From assembly GCF_026017845.1 (NCBI RefSeq), contig NZ_CP100416.1:7187749-7251748 (forward strand): a DNA stretch of 64,000 nucleotides, read 5' to 3'. Shown here in pieces: positions 51,445-59,422 of the stretch. The stretch's first letter is position 1; every line of letters begins with the position of its first letter. Below the pieces are notes generated by a model. It saw only the letters and a program-made list of their open reading frames with translations. It ran no database searches and was not told where the DNA came from. This stretch comes from Amycolatopsis mediterranei (GTDB taxonomy: Bacteria; Actinomycetota; Actinomycetes; Mycobacteriales; Pseudonocardiaceae). Position numbers and translations under genes: made by a program.

Positions 51445-52254
51445 GTGCCCGAAGGTGACACCGTCTTCCTGGTCGCCAAGCGCTTCGCCAACGCGATGAC
51501 CGGGAAGACGTTGCTGCGCGGCGAATTCCGCGTGCCGCAACTGGCCACTGTGGACCTGTCCGGCCGCGAGGTGCTCGACGTCGGGACGGTGGGCAAGCAC
51601 CTGTTCACCCGCTTCTCCGGCAACCTGACCCTGCACTCGCACCTGCTGATGGACGGGATGTGGGACGTCTACCCGGCCGGCGCGAAGTGGCGACGGCCCG
51701 GCCACCACGCCCGCGTGATCTTCACCGCGGCCGACGTCCAGGTGATCGGCTTCCGCGTCCACGACCTGAAACTCGTGGCCACGAGCAAGGAACACGACCT
51801 CGTCGCCCACCTCGGCCCGGACCTGCTGGATCCGAAGTGGACGGACGAGCACCTGAAGCAGGCGATCGCGAACCTGACCGCCGCTCCGGCGCGCGAACTC
51901 GGGCTCGCCCTGCTCGACCAGCACGTGCTGGCGGGCGTCGGGAACCTCTACAAGTGCGAGATCGCCTTCCTGCTCGGGGTGACGCCGTGGACGCCGGTGT
52001 CCGAAGTGGACGCCGGGCGCACGGTTGCGCTGGCCCGCAAACTGCTGCTGGCCAACGCCATCGCCGGGCGCTTCGACCAGAGCACCACCGGCCACCTCGA
52101 CCGCAACCGCAAGAACTGGGTGTACGAGCGCACCCGCCAGGGCTGCTTCCGCTGCGGCGGCAAGCTCCTGGTCCGCACGCAGGGCCACGACGTCCAGCGA
52201 CGGCCGACGTGGTTCTGCCCGAAGGACCAGACGGGCCCGTACCCGGCGCAGTAA
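51445..52254 (+). CDS. nei: Fpg/Nei-family DNA glycosylase (endonuclease VIII type)
   Basis: The 269-residue protein begins PEGDTVFLVAKR, with the catalytic Pro-Glu that remain after Met removal, and has the helix-two-turn-helix AGVGNLYKCEIAFL. It removes oxidised bases and nicks the strand. The C-terminal zinc finger begins CFRCGGKL, but the second pair reads FCPKDQ where CPxCQ is expected, so the fourth ligand is Asp. The GTG start matches the family. Confidence 0.9.
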   Translation: MPEGDTVFLVAKRFANAMTGKTLLRGEFRVPQLATVDLSGREVLDVGTVGKHLFTRFSGNLTLHSHLLMDGMWDVYPAGAKWRRPGHHARVIFTAADVQVIGFRVHDLKLVATSKEHDLVAHLGPDLLDPKWTDEHLKQAIANLTAAPARELGLALLDQHVLAGVGNLYKCEIAFLLGVTPWTPVSEVDAGRTVALARKLLLANAIAGRFDQSTTGHLDRNRKNWVYERTRQGCFRCGGKLLVRTQGHDVQRRPTWFCPKDQTGPYPAQ

Positions 52255-52264
52255 GCTGGCTCAC

Positions 52265-52327
52265 GTGACGACGTTCAAGCTCCCGCTCTACGGGGCCGAC
52301 ACCGAACGCGGCGACCTCGCTCCCTGA
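52265..52327 (+). CDS. Possible 20-residue leader peptide ahead of the deaminase gene
   Basis: A GTG at 52265 opens a 20-codon ORF (VTTFKLPLYGADTERGDLAP) that ends 50 bp before the deaminase start. Eighteen of 20 codons end in G or C, as in real genes here, but no ribosome site is visible. It could be a leader peptide or chance. Confidence 0.25.
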   Translation: MTTFKLPLYGADTERGDLAP

Positions 52328-52377
52328 GCCGCGCGCTCCTTCCCGTCACCTCTTCCGCACCGCCAGGGAGCTCAGTC

Positions 52378-53424
52378 ATGCCCGCAATCCTGACCGGGCA
52401 GGCGCTGCGCGCGTTCGCGCACGCCCTGCCCAAGGTCGAACTGCACGTCCACCTGGTCGGCTCGGCGAGCCTGCCGACCGTGCTCGAGCTGGCCCGGCGG
52501 CGCCCGGCCGCCGGCGTCCCGACCGATGAACGCGAACTCGCGGAGTTCTTCACCTTCCGCGACTTCGCCCACTTCCTCACCGTCTACCTCGCGGTCACCT
52601 CGCTCGTGCGCGACCGCCACGACATCCACACGCTCGTGACGGGCCTGGCGGCGGATCTCGCCGCGCACCACTGCCGGTACGCCGAAGTCACCGTGACGCC
52701 GTACAACCACCTGCTCGACGGGATGTCCGGCGACGACCTGCTGGCCGGGCTCGAAACCGGCCGGGCCCGCGCCGCCGAACTGGGGGTGGAACTGGCCTGG
52801 TGCTTCGACATTCCGGGCGAAAAGGGCGTACGGGCCGGGCGCGAGACGCTCGTGTTCGCGCTGCGCGAACGTCCCGCAGGCCTGGTGTCGTTCGGGCTCG
52901 GCGGCCCCGAGCTCGGCGTCGGGCGCGCGCAGTTCGAGCCGTTCTTCACCCGCGCGCGGGAAGCCGGGCTGCACAGCGTCCCGCACGCCGGGGAGACCAC
53001 CGGCCCGGCCACGATCTGGTCGGCGCTGCACGACCTCGGCGCCGAGCGGATCGGCCACGGCACCAGCTGCGCGGCCGATCCGGCGCTGCTCGAACACCTT
53101 GCCGCGCACCGGATCCCCCTGGAAGTGTGCCCGACGTCGAACGTGCGGACCGGCCAGGTCGCGGACATCGCCGCGCACCCGGTCCGGCGCATGCTCGACC
53201 ACGGCCTCGTGGTGACGCTCAACACCGACGACCCGCCGATGTTCGGTGCCACGCTCACCGGCGAGTACGTCGCCGTGGCCGAAACACTGGGCCTCACCAC
53301 CGCCGAACTGGTCCGCCTGGCGGAGAACGCCGTCGCCGCCTCCTTCCTCGATGAGCAGCGGAAAGCCGTCCTGCGGACCGAGATCACAGAAATGACGTTG
53401 CCGCGCGCCACCGACTTCGCCTAG
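52378..53424 (+). CDS. add: Adenosine deaminase-family protein
   Basis: The 348-residue TIM-barrel amidohydrolase has the metal motif KVELHVHLVGSAS near residue 19, the catalytic HAGETTGP, GHGTSC and NTDDPPMF motifs. It deaminates an adenine nucleoside or a related substrate such as aminodeoxyfutalosine; the loop following HxHL differs from classical Add (VG for EG), so specificity is open. It has a GGGAG ribosome site and stands alone on the plus strand. Confidence 0.85.
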   Translation: MPAILTGQALRAFAHALPKVELHVHLVGSASLPTVLELARRRPAAGVPTDERELAEFFTFRDFAHFLTVYLAVTSLVRDRHDIHTLVTGLAADLAAHHCRYAEVTVTPYNHLLDGMSGDDLLAGLETGRARAAELGVELAWCFDIPGEKGVRAGRETLVFALRERPAGLVSFGLGGPELGVGRAQFEPFFTRAREAGLHSVPHAGETTGPATIWSALHDLGAERIGHGTSCAADPALLEHLAAHRIPLEVCPTSNVRTGQVADIAAHPVRRMLDHGLVVTLNTDDPPMFGATLTGEYVAVAETLGLTTAELVRLAENAVAASFLDEQRKAVLRTEITEMTLPRATDFA

Positions 53425-53439
53425 CTTGGAAGTACACGA

Positions 53440-53680
53440 GAGAGGAGGTGGTCCAAAGTTGTATATCGACAGGACTCGTGAGGTGGCTGTCCGCTAGCGG
53501 ATGGCACGTGGAGGACTTTGAGCAGCGCTACAGCTGAGCCACCTTCGGCTCATCGCCTGCTCCACGTGATGCCTGATAGCGAATACCAGGCAGTCACCGT
53601 GCCCCCGGGGTTTCCGAGCACCAGTCCGGCTCGGACTCAAGCGTTTGACGGCGCTTGAGAGGCACCCCGGGGGTTCCTTC
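53440..53680 (+). ncRNA. Probable structured non-coding RNA
   Basis: About 240 bp between the deaminase and acetyltransferase genes fold into a regular series of perfect stems. These are CACGTGGAG/CTCCACGTG (53505-53513/53560-53568) around TGAGCC/GGCTCA, then GCCTG/CAGGC (53571-53575/53587-53591). A three-way junction follows, closed by CCCCCGGGGT/ACCCCGGGGG (53602-53611/53664-53673) with arms TCCGAGC/GCTCGGA and TCAAGCG/CGCTTGA. GAGGAGG and a short ORF stand at its 5' end. The strand is not proved; I do not recognise the family. Confidence 0.55.
53459..53497 (+). CDS. Possible 12-residue leader peptide at the 5' end of the structured RNA
   Basis: A TTG 10 nt after AGGAGG opens a 12-codon frame, LYIDRTREVAVR, ending TAG. 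The strong ribosome site is the main evidence. A 29-codon frame from GTG at 53448 (ends at 53537) overlaps it. Either could be a leader peptide or an accident. Confidence 0.3.
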   Translation: MYIDRTREVAVR

Positions 53681-53790
53681 ATGCGCTCATTTGTGCAGGT
53701 CATGCCACCCGGCGTCGCAGGATGACCGTCCGGCGATCGGCATTTCGCTGTTCTGTCCCCCGGACGGCTGATGCTCGCTAGCCTGGAAGC

Positions 53791-54351
53791 ATGCTTCGGC
53801 CCGACTACCCGATCACCACGGCTCGGCTGATCCTGCGCCCGTTCACGCCCGGGGACCTCGACGCGCTGAACTCCTTCCAGTCCCGCGCCGACGTCGCCCG
53901 CTACCTCTACTGGGGCCCGCGCAGCCGCGCCGAGTCGGCCGCCGCGCTCGCCAAACGGGTGCACAGCTCGACGTTGACGAAGGAAGGGCAGCTGCTGGCC
54001 GTGGCGGTCGAGCTGGCCGCGACGGGGCAGCTCATCGGCGACCTGAACCTGGAGTGGCTGAGCAGCGAACACCGCCAGGGCGAGATCGGGTTCGTCTTCC
54101 ACCCGGACCACCACGGCAAGGGCCTGGCCGCCGAGGCGGCCACCGAACTGCTGCGGCTGGGCTTCGAAGATCTGGGGCTGCACCGCATCGTCGGCCGCTG
54201 CGACGGCCGGAACACCGCGTCCGCCGCGCTGATGGAACGCCTCGGCATGCGCCGCGAGGCGCACCTCAAGGAGAACGAGATCGTCAAGGGCGAGTGGGCC
54301 GACGAGCTGATCTACGCGATGCTCGAGGACGAGTGGAAGGACCGCGATTAG
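53791..54351 (+). CDS. GNAT acetyltransferase, RimJ/RimL type
   Basis: The 186-residue protein has the GNAT layout with TARLILRPFTPGD at the N-terminus, the acetyl-CoA loop HPDHHGKGLAAEAATELL and GRCDGRNTASAALMERLGMR. This is the RimJ/RimL-like subgroup acting on protein N-termini or small amines; the substrate is unknown. The ATG lies beside a GGAAG site. Confidence 0.88.
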   Translation: MLRPDYPITTARLILRPFTPGDLDALNSFQSRADVARYLYWGPRSRAESAAALAKRVHSSTLTKEGQLLAVAVELAATGQLIGDLNLEWLSSEHRQGEIGFVFHPDHHGKGLAAEAATELLRLGFEDLGLHRIVGRCDGRNTASAALMERLGMRREAHLKENEIVKGEWADELIYAMLEDEWKDRD

Positions 54352-54416
54352 TGGCCGCCTTCACGCCGGAGTGACGCTCGGGTCGCGGCTCCCGGGCGAT
54401 TTGGCAGCATAGGGGC

Positions 54417-55454
54417 GTGTTCTTCGACAAGATCGTCCGCCCGGCGCTGTACCGGCTGTCCTACCACGATCCCGAGCTGGTGCACGAGCGCACGATCGGC
54501 GTCCTGGCCCGGCTCGGCAAGGCCGCGCCCGCGCTGGGTGGCGCGCTCCGCGTCGACGACCCGGTGACCGTGCTGGGCCTGCGGTTCCCCAACCGCGTCG
54601 GCCTGGCCGCCGGGTTGGACAAGAACGGCCGCGCGTTGCCCGCGTGGGCGGCGCTGGGGTTCGGGTTCGTCGAGGCCGGCACGGTGACCCGGCTGGCGCA
54701 GCCGGGAAACCCGAAGCCGCGGCTGTTCAGCCTTCCGGCGAGCGACGCGGTGATCAACCGGATGGGCTTCAACAACGACGGTGCCGAGGCCCTCGCGGCC
54801 AAGCTCGCCCGCGACGGCAAGCCGGGCGTCCCGCTGGGGGTCAGCATCGGCAAGTCGAAGGTGACGCCGCTCGAGGACGCCGTCGAGGACTACCGGTTCT
54901 CGCTGCGGGCGCTGCACCCGTACGCCGACTACTTCGCGATCAACGTCAGCTCGCCGAACACGCCGGGCCTGCGGCAGCTGCAGGACCGCACCGCGCTCGC
55001 CGAACTGCTCGGCGAGCTGCGTTCGACGTCCCTGGAGCTCGCCGGCGGCGGTTCGCCGACGCCGGTGCTGGTGAAGGTCGCGCCCGACCTGACCGACGAC
55101 GCGCTGGCCGAGCTGCTGGAAGTCGCGCTCGAGCACGGCGTCGCCGGGATCATCGCCACGAACACGACGTTGGCGCGCGACGGCATCGCCCCCGCCGAAA
55201 GCGGCCTGGCCGGACAGGCGGGAGGACTGTCCGGCCGGCCGCTGACCACCCGCGCGGCCGAAGTCGTGCGTTTCGTGCACGACCACACCGGCGGGAGCCT
55301 GCCGATCATCGGCGTCGGCGGGATCATGGGCCCGGACGACGCGATCCGGCTCGTCGACGCCGGCGCGTCGCTCGTGCAGCTGTACACGGGCTTCGCGCTG
55401 CACGGGCCGGGTTTGGTGCGCCGCGTCAGCCGGGGTCTCGCAGCCCGGCGGTAG
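54417..55454 (+). CDS. pyrD: Dihydroorotate dehydrogenase (class 2, quinone-linked)
   Basis: The 345-residue protein has LGLRFPNRVGLAAGLDKNG, the class 2 N-terminal helix (FFDKIVRPALYRLSYHDPEL) and FMN-binding IGVGGIMGPDDA and QLYTGFALHGPG. It oxidises dihydroorotate with quinone at the membrane. Its 3' end overlaps the convergent amidase-like gene by 29 bp. Confidence 0.95.
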   Translation: MFFDKIVRPALYRLSYHDPELVHERTIGVLARLGKAAPALGGALRVDDPVTVLGLRFPNRVGLAAGLDKNGRALPAWAALGFGFVEAGTVTRLAQPGNPKPRLFSLPASDAVINRMGFNNDGAEALAAKLARDGKPGVPLGVSIGKSKVTPLEDAVEDYRFSLRALHPYADYFAINVSSPNTPGLRQLQDRTALAELLGELRSTSLELAGGGSPTPVLVKVAPDLTDDALAELLEVALEHGVAGIIATNTTLARDGIAPAESGLAGQAGGLSGRPLTTRAAEVVRFVHDHTGGSLPIIGVGGIMGPDDAIRLVDAGASLVQLYTGFALHGPGLVRRVSRGLAARR

Positions 55455-56835
55455 ACGCGAAGCGCACGTAGCCGCGCCAGGACTCGTAGCGCTCCAGGCC
55501 GGGACCCTCCGCGGCCGGGTCGCAGCGCACCGCCAGCGGGGTGGTGCCATCCGCCAGTTCGACGCGCTCCAGGACGAACGGCGGCTTGAGCGTCGTCGCG
55601 AACTGCTCGAACGCGGCCGGGGACAGCCGCCAGCGCTCGCCGTCGAGGCCGGTGTCGCCGTCGAGGACACCCGGCTGCGGTGGTTCGGTGTCCAGGAGCA
55701 CCATCCGGTAGGACTCGGTGGTCCGGACCGGTCCGGTGAAGCGGGCGCCGAGCGCGGTGAGGTCGGCGTTGAGCGGCTGGCCGCGCAGGTGCGCGCCGAA
55801 GACGATGACGTCCTCCCCCGGCTCGGGGTAGGGCGTCATCGGCTCGTCCGTGCAGACGGTGGCCAGGTCGAGGGCGATCTGGTCTTCGAACGCGCGCGTC
55901 AGGAAGGTGACGCCGAAGGGACGGCGGTCGCCCGGCAGCACCGGGACGGTCACCGAGGCCACGTCGAGGAGGTTCGCGAAGGCCGTGCAGGAGGCCAGGC
56001 GGTGGCCCACGCCGACCGGGTCGGCCAGCGCTTCGGCGATCCCGGGGTGCTCCGGCACGGTCGGCACGAGGAGGGCGTCGAAGCCGTCGAAACCCTGCTC
56101 GAGCACGGAGATCGGGGTGAGCACGGCACCGGCCGCGATCAGCCGGGTGACGACGGCCTCGAGCGCGAGGCTCGCCGCCTCGCCGAGCGGGAGATCGGTG
56201 GGGTAGGCGACCCGCGGGTGCTCGCCGGCGCCGAGGCGGACGTCGGCGGGCCAGTGGCGGTCGCCGCCGGTCATCAGGGTGAGGGCGCGGTGGGCCGCGA
56301 CCAGGCCGTTCGCGTACACGGAGACGTTGTCGGCGGCGGGCAGCAGGCCGCGCGTCGGCTTCACCGCGGCGACGGCGTTCAGCGCCGCCGGGACGGCGCC
56401 CCCGGTGCTCAGCGCCAGGTCGACGACGCCGAGCGCGACGGCGACCGCGGCGCCGTTGCCCCCGGCCTTGGTGCGGTCCCAGGCGCCGGAGATCTGCGCG
56501 GCGCCGGTCTTGCCGAGCACCACGGCACCGGCGGCGGTGAGCCGCGTGACGACCGCGGCGCTGGTCTCGGGGACGCCGTGGCCGGACGGCTGGGCGGCGA
56601 CGTCGATCAGGTCCTGGACGGCGATGACCGTGCCGGCCAGCGGGAGGACTTCGCCGGCTTTGACGCGTTCGTCGACGGCCTTGGCGTCGACGAGGACGTC
56701 TTCGACGGCGCGGAGGGTGGTCCAGAGTTCGGGGCGGCCGGCCTCGGTGAGGCGTTCGAAGGCCGAGATGACGCGTTGGGATGCGGTGGGCGGGGTGTCC
56801 GGCACGGGGTCCGGGTCCGGCGGGAGCGTGTTCAC
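55426..56835 (-). CDS. Allophanate-hydrolase-like protein lacking amidase catalytic residues
   Basis: The 469-residue protein aligns over its length with AtzF-type allophanate hydrolases: an amidase-signature domain (about 60-340) and the C-terminal allophanate-hydrolase domain (VIVFGAHLRGQPLN onward). The amidase Ser-Ser-Lys triad is gone: the Lys motif AVKD reads AVQD (Gln74), the GGSSSGSA loop reads GGNGAAVA (125 on), and the GTDTAGSGR nucleophile segment is shortened to STGGAVPA. It is therefore probably not an amidohydrolase. No urea carboxylase gene is adjacent. The GTG start follows GGAAAGGA. Confidence 0.85.
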   Translation of the reverse strand: MNTLPPDPDPVPDTPPTASQRVISAFERLTEAGRPELWTTLRAVEDVLVDAKAVDERVKAGEVLPLAGTVIAVQDLIDVAAQPSGHGVPETSAAVVTRLTAAGAVVLGKTGAAQISGAWDRTKAGGNGAAVAVALGVVDLALSTGGAVPAALNAVAAVKPTRGLLPAADNVSVYANGLVAAHRALTLMTGGDRHWPADVRLGAGEHPRVAYPTDLPLGEAASLALEAVVTRLIAAGAVLTPISVLEQGFDGFDALLVPTVPEHPGIAEALADPVGVGHRLASCTAFANLLDVASVTVPVLPGDRRPFGVTFLTRAFEDQIALDLATVCTDEPMTPYPEPGEDVIVFGAHLRGQPLNADLTALGARFTGPVRTTESYRMVLLDTEPPQPGVLDGDTGLDGERWRLSPAAFEQFATTLKPPFVLERVELADGTTPLAVRCDPAAEGPGLERYESWRGYVRFASTAGLRDPG

Positions 56836-56944
56836 GGGGCGTCCTTTCCTCGGCGGTCGAGAAAGTCCACTGTGTACGGTCGGCGCCGGCGATCCTCAGT
56901 GCACGGCGGGCCTCCCGGCGAGTGACACCTCTTGATGCATGACA

Positions 56945-56968
56945 GAAACGTTAGGGCGTGGACGTTTC
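56945..56968. promoter_or_regulatory. Inverted repeat upstream of the allophanate-hydrolase-like gene
   Basis: GAAACGT and ACGTTTC form a perfect 7-bp dyad with a 10-bp spacer, about 110 bp upstream of the gene start in an AT-richer patch. It may be an operator. Confidence 0.4.
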
Positions 56969-57139
56969 CGTAGCCATCAGTTTCCGATTACGCGCGGGTT
57001 TCGGCACCGGAAGGTGAACAGGGCGCGACGCCGGGGTGAAACGCACGATCACGCACGCCGCGTGACGACCAGCCGGATCGGCCGGTCGGCGGCACCCGAA
57101 CGGCCCAGTTTGAGATCCCAACGGCCCAATCCCGCCCCG

Positions 57140-57286
57140 ATTCGCGTGATGGACGCCGAAACTGGCGTGATTCACCCCGGAACTCGCGTGATCGGACCCG
57201 GAACTCACGTGACTGGAGGGGCATCACGCGTGTCTGAGGGGGCATCACTCGTGTCTGGAGGGGCATCGCGGCGATGCCCCTCGGAT
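57140..57286 (+). repeat. Tandem array of seven ~21-bp degenerate units
   Basis: Units start at 57140, 57161, 57182, 57203, 57224, 57245 and 57266, exactly 21 bp apart. Typical units are ACTCGCGTGATCGGACCCGG and TCACTCGTGTCTGGAGGGGC. The last unit forms a GGGGCATCG/CGATGCCCC hairpin. The array fills the gap between the allophanate-hydrolase-like gene and pspM. The rest of the gap (56836-57139) holds no gene. Confidence 0.75.
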
Positions 57287-57344
57287 TACGCGAGCTGCCT
57301 GCTGGCACACGCGTAATGCCCCTTCCGTCACGTGGGTTGCGGGG

Positions 57345-58331
57345 TCAGGAGAGTTCGCGGAGGGCCATGGCCAGGCCGGCCAGGCGGTCGGTGGCGTCGG
57401 TGAGGGCCTGTTTGGACGTCACGAGGCCGTCGCCGGCCGCGGCGACCGAGTGGCCGGCCGCGGCGACCAGGCCGCGGTAGCCCTCGAGGCCGTCGTCGAG
57501 CTGCTCGCGGAGCTTGGCCACCGCTGCGTCGAGGGCCGCCTTCTCGCGGGCGGGTGCCGAGTCGCGGCCGCGCTCGATCGCCTGGATGCGGGCCGCCAGG
57601 CCGCGCAACGCGGCTGCCGCCTCGGTCGCCGTCTGACGGGCGTCCGCGACCGACACCTCCGAGACCGGGGGCATCCCCAGCGAGGACGGCACCGAGAGCT
57701 GGCGCAGCAGCTCGGTCAGCGAGGCCTCGCACTCGGCGAGGCGTTCCATCGGCTCGCGGGCCGCCGAGCGGGCGGGTGGCAGCGGCGGCGGGCCGGCCGG
57801 CGCCGCCGGGATCGGGATGCGCTTGAGTTCACGCAGCTTGAGGCCGGAGCGGACGCTGAACGTGCCGAAGATGACGGCTCCCGCGAACGCCGTGATCGCC
57901 TGCGGCATCATCGCGGCGCTCGTCGGACTGAGCCAGCCGACGGCGGCGGCCACCGTCACGACGGCACACAGGATCGTCAGGATGATCCACAACGTCAGCG
58001 CCTTCGACGTCCGGCGCTTGCGGCGTTCGAGCTTCGCGGCCGGGTGGTTCCAGCGGTCCCACTTGGCCCGGGCCTCGGCGAACGCCGGAACCTGGCTCGC
58101 CATGGACGACAGCGAGGCCGTCATGTCGGGCCGCCGGACCGGCGGCCGCTGCAGCGGGTTCGGGCGCCGCGGGGCGGGCTTCCCGCCGGCCTGCTCGGCC
58201 GGCGGGAAGTACTTCTGCACCTTTTGGAGCTGTTCCTGGGCGCGCACCGCGTAGTCGGGCAGCTTCTCGATGTGCTTCTCCAGCTTCGCGCTCAGCTCGC
58301 TGAAATCACGCCGTCTGCCCTGCTGCGCCAT
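57345..58331 (-). CDS. pspM: PspM-like membrane partner of PspA
   Basis: The 328-residue protein has a basic N-terminus, two central transmembrane helices (about residues 111-130 and 142-160) and a long helical C-terminal region. This layout and its position after clgR and pspA match Rv2743c/PspM of mycobacteria. There PspM, PspA and ClgR form an envelope-stress circuit. It starts 23 bp after pspA and ends the operon. Confidence 0.8.
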   Translation of the reverse strand: MAQQGRRRDFSELSAKLEKHIEKLPDYAVRAQEQLQKVQKYFPPAEQAGGKPAPRRPNPLQRPPVRRPDMTASLSSMASQVPAFAEARAKWDRWNHPAAKLERRKRRTSKALTLWIILTILCAVVTVAAAVGWLSPTSAAMMPQAITAFAGAVIFGTFSVRSGLKLRELKRIPIPAAPAGPPPLPPARSAAREPMERLAECEASLTELLRQLSVPSSLGMPPVSEVSVADARQTATEAAAALRGLAARIQAIERGRDSAPAREKAALDAAVAKLREQLDDGLEGYRGLVAAAGHSVAAAGDGLVTSKQALTDATDRLAGLAMALRELS

Positions 58332-58354
58332 GGTGCTCGCCCCCTTCGGTGTGG

Positions 58355-59194
58355 TCAGGCCGGGTTCTTGCCCTGCTCGGCCTGGACGCGCGCCTGGATC
58401 TCGCGCTGGATGTCGGCCTGGCTGCTCGCCGCCGGAGCCGTCTTGCCGCCGTCGGTCACCTGGGCGACCGAGTCACCGTGCATCGACGCGCGGATCTGCT
58501 GCAGCCGCGACTGGCCGGCCATCTGCGTGGTGGAGGCCTGGACCTCCATCATGCGACCCTGGACCGAGTTCTGCGCCAGCTCCGCCGAGCCCAGCGCCGT
58601 GGTGTAGCGCTTCTCGATCTTGTCGCGGACCTCTTCCAGCGACGGCGTGTTGCCCGGCGCGGCCAGCTGGCTCATCTGGTTCAGCGAGGCGGAGACCTGC
58701 TCCTGCATCTTCGCCTGCTCCAGCTGCGAGAGCAGCTTGGTGCGCTCGGCGAGCTTCTGCTGCAGCATCTGCGAGTTGCGCTCCACGGCCTTCTTGGCCT
58801 GGGCCGCGGCCTGCAACGACTGGTCGTGCAGCGTCTTCAGGTCCTCGATGCTCTGCTCGGCCGTGACGAGCTGCGTCGCGAAGCTCTCCGCGGCGTTCTC
58901 GAACTCGGTGGCCTTCTGCTCGTCACCCTTGCCGCGCGCCTCGTCCGCGAGGACGAGCGCCTGCCGGGTGGAGGCCTGCAGCTTCTCGACCTCGCCGAGC
59001 TGCCGGTTGAGCTTCATCTCCAGCTGCCGCTGGTTGCCGATCACGGAGGCGGCCTGCTGCGTCAGCGCCTGGTGGTTGCGCTGCGCCTCCTCGATGGCCT
59101 GCTGGATCTGTACCTTCGGGTCGGCGTGCTCGTCGATCTTCGACGAGAACGCCGCCATCATGTACTTCCAGAACTTCACGAACGGGTTGGCCAT
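58355..59194 (-). CDS. pspA: Phage shock protein A (PspA)
   Basis: The 279-residue protein is almost wholly coiled coil, beginning MANPFVKFWKYMMAAFSSKI, the amphipathic membrane-binding helix of PspA/IM30 proteins. It binds and stabilises the inner face of the membrane under stress. The ATG at 59194 follows GGAGGAG; a longer upstream frame reads through the promoter. Confidence 0.93.
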   Translation of the reverse strand: MANPFVKFWKYMMAAFSSKIDEHADPKVQIQQAIEEAQRNHQALTQQAASVIGNQRQLEMKLNRQLGEVEKLQASTRQALVLADEARGKGDEQKATEFENAAESFATQLVTAEQSIEDLKTLHDQSLQAAAQAKKAVERNSQMLQQKLAERTKLLSQLEQAKMQEQVSASLNQMSQLAAPGNTPSLEEVRDKIEKRYTTALGSAELAQNSVQGRMMEVQASTTQMAGQSRLQQIRASMHGDSVAQVTDGGKTAPAASSQADIQREIQARVQAEQGKNPA

Positions 59195-59263
59195 CTCCTC
59201 CGCCTGCCTTCTTGCGTCCCACGGGCCTGGTACTCGGGGTGGGGCGTCACTCCCCTGCATCTG

Positions 59264-59291
59264 CAACGCACCGACCCCGGCGTCGGGTTCC
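59264..59291 (-). promoter_or_regulatory. ECF (SigE-like) promoter of pspA
   Basis: On the minus strand GGAACC (59286-59291) and CGTTG (59268-59264) are 17 bp apart, matching the ECF/SigE promoter pattern GGAAC-N17/18-GTT. It lies about 70 bp upstream of the pspA start, which suits envelope-stress control. Confidence 0.65.
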
Positions 59292-59373
59292 ATCGTGTCA
59301 GGTCGGCCACGTCCGTTCCAGGCGACCCGGCCGAATTCAGGGATCCCCCTGATCACTTCCCGTAGCCCACGCG

Positions 59374-59404
59374 AATGGCCCCGGGCGGGTTGCCCGGGGC
59401 CATT
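59374..59404. terminator. Strong hairpin terminator between clgR and pspA
   Basis: AATGGCCCCGGGC (59374-59386) and GCCCGGGGCCATT (59392-59404) form a perfect 13-bp stem with a 5-nt loop, 18 bp after the clgR stop. Confidence 0.8.
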
Positions 59405-59422
59405 GCCGTGTCCGACTCGTGA

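Noticed and set aside
53440..53680. A tRNA or SRP RNA in the structured region
   Set aside because: No acceptor/TPsiC arm pattern, CCA end or SRP tetraloop helix could be fitted.
57140..57286. The 21-bp tandem array as a CRISPR
   Set aside because: There are no unique spacers; units are contiguous and degenerate, and no cas gene is near.
56939..57316. A 125-codon ORF with heptapeptide repeats
   Set aside because: The heptads are explained by the 21-bp tandem repeat; the minus strand shows equally regular frames, so coding is unlikely.
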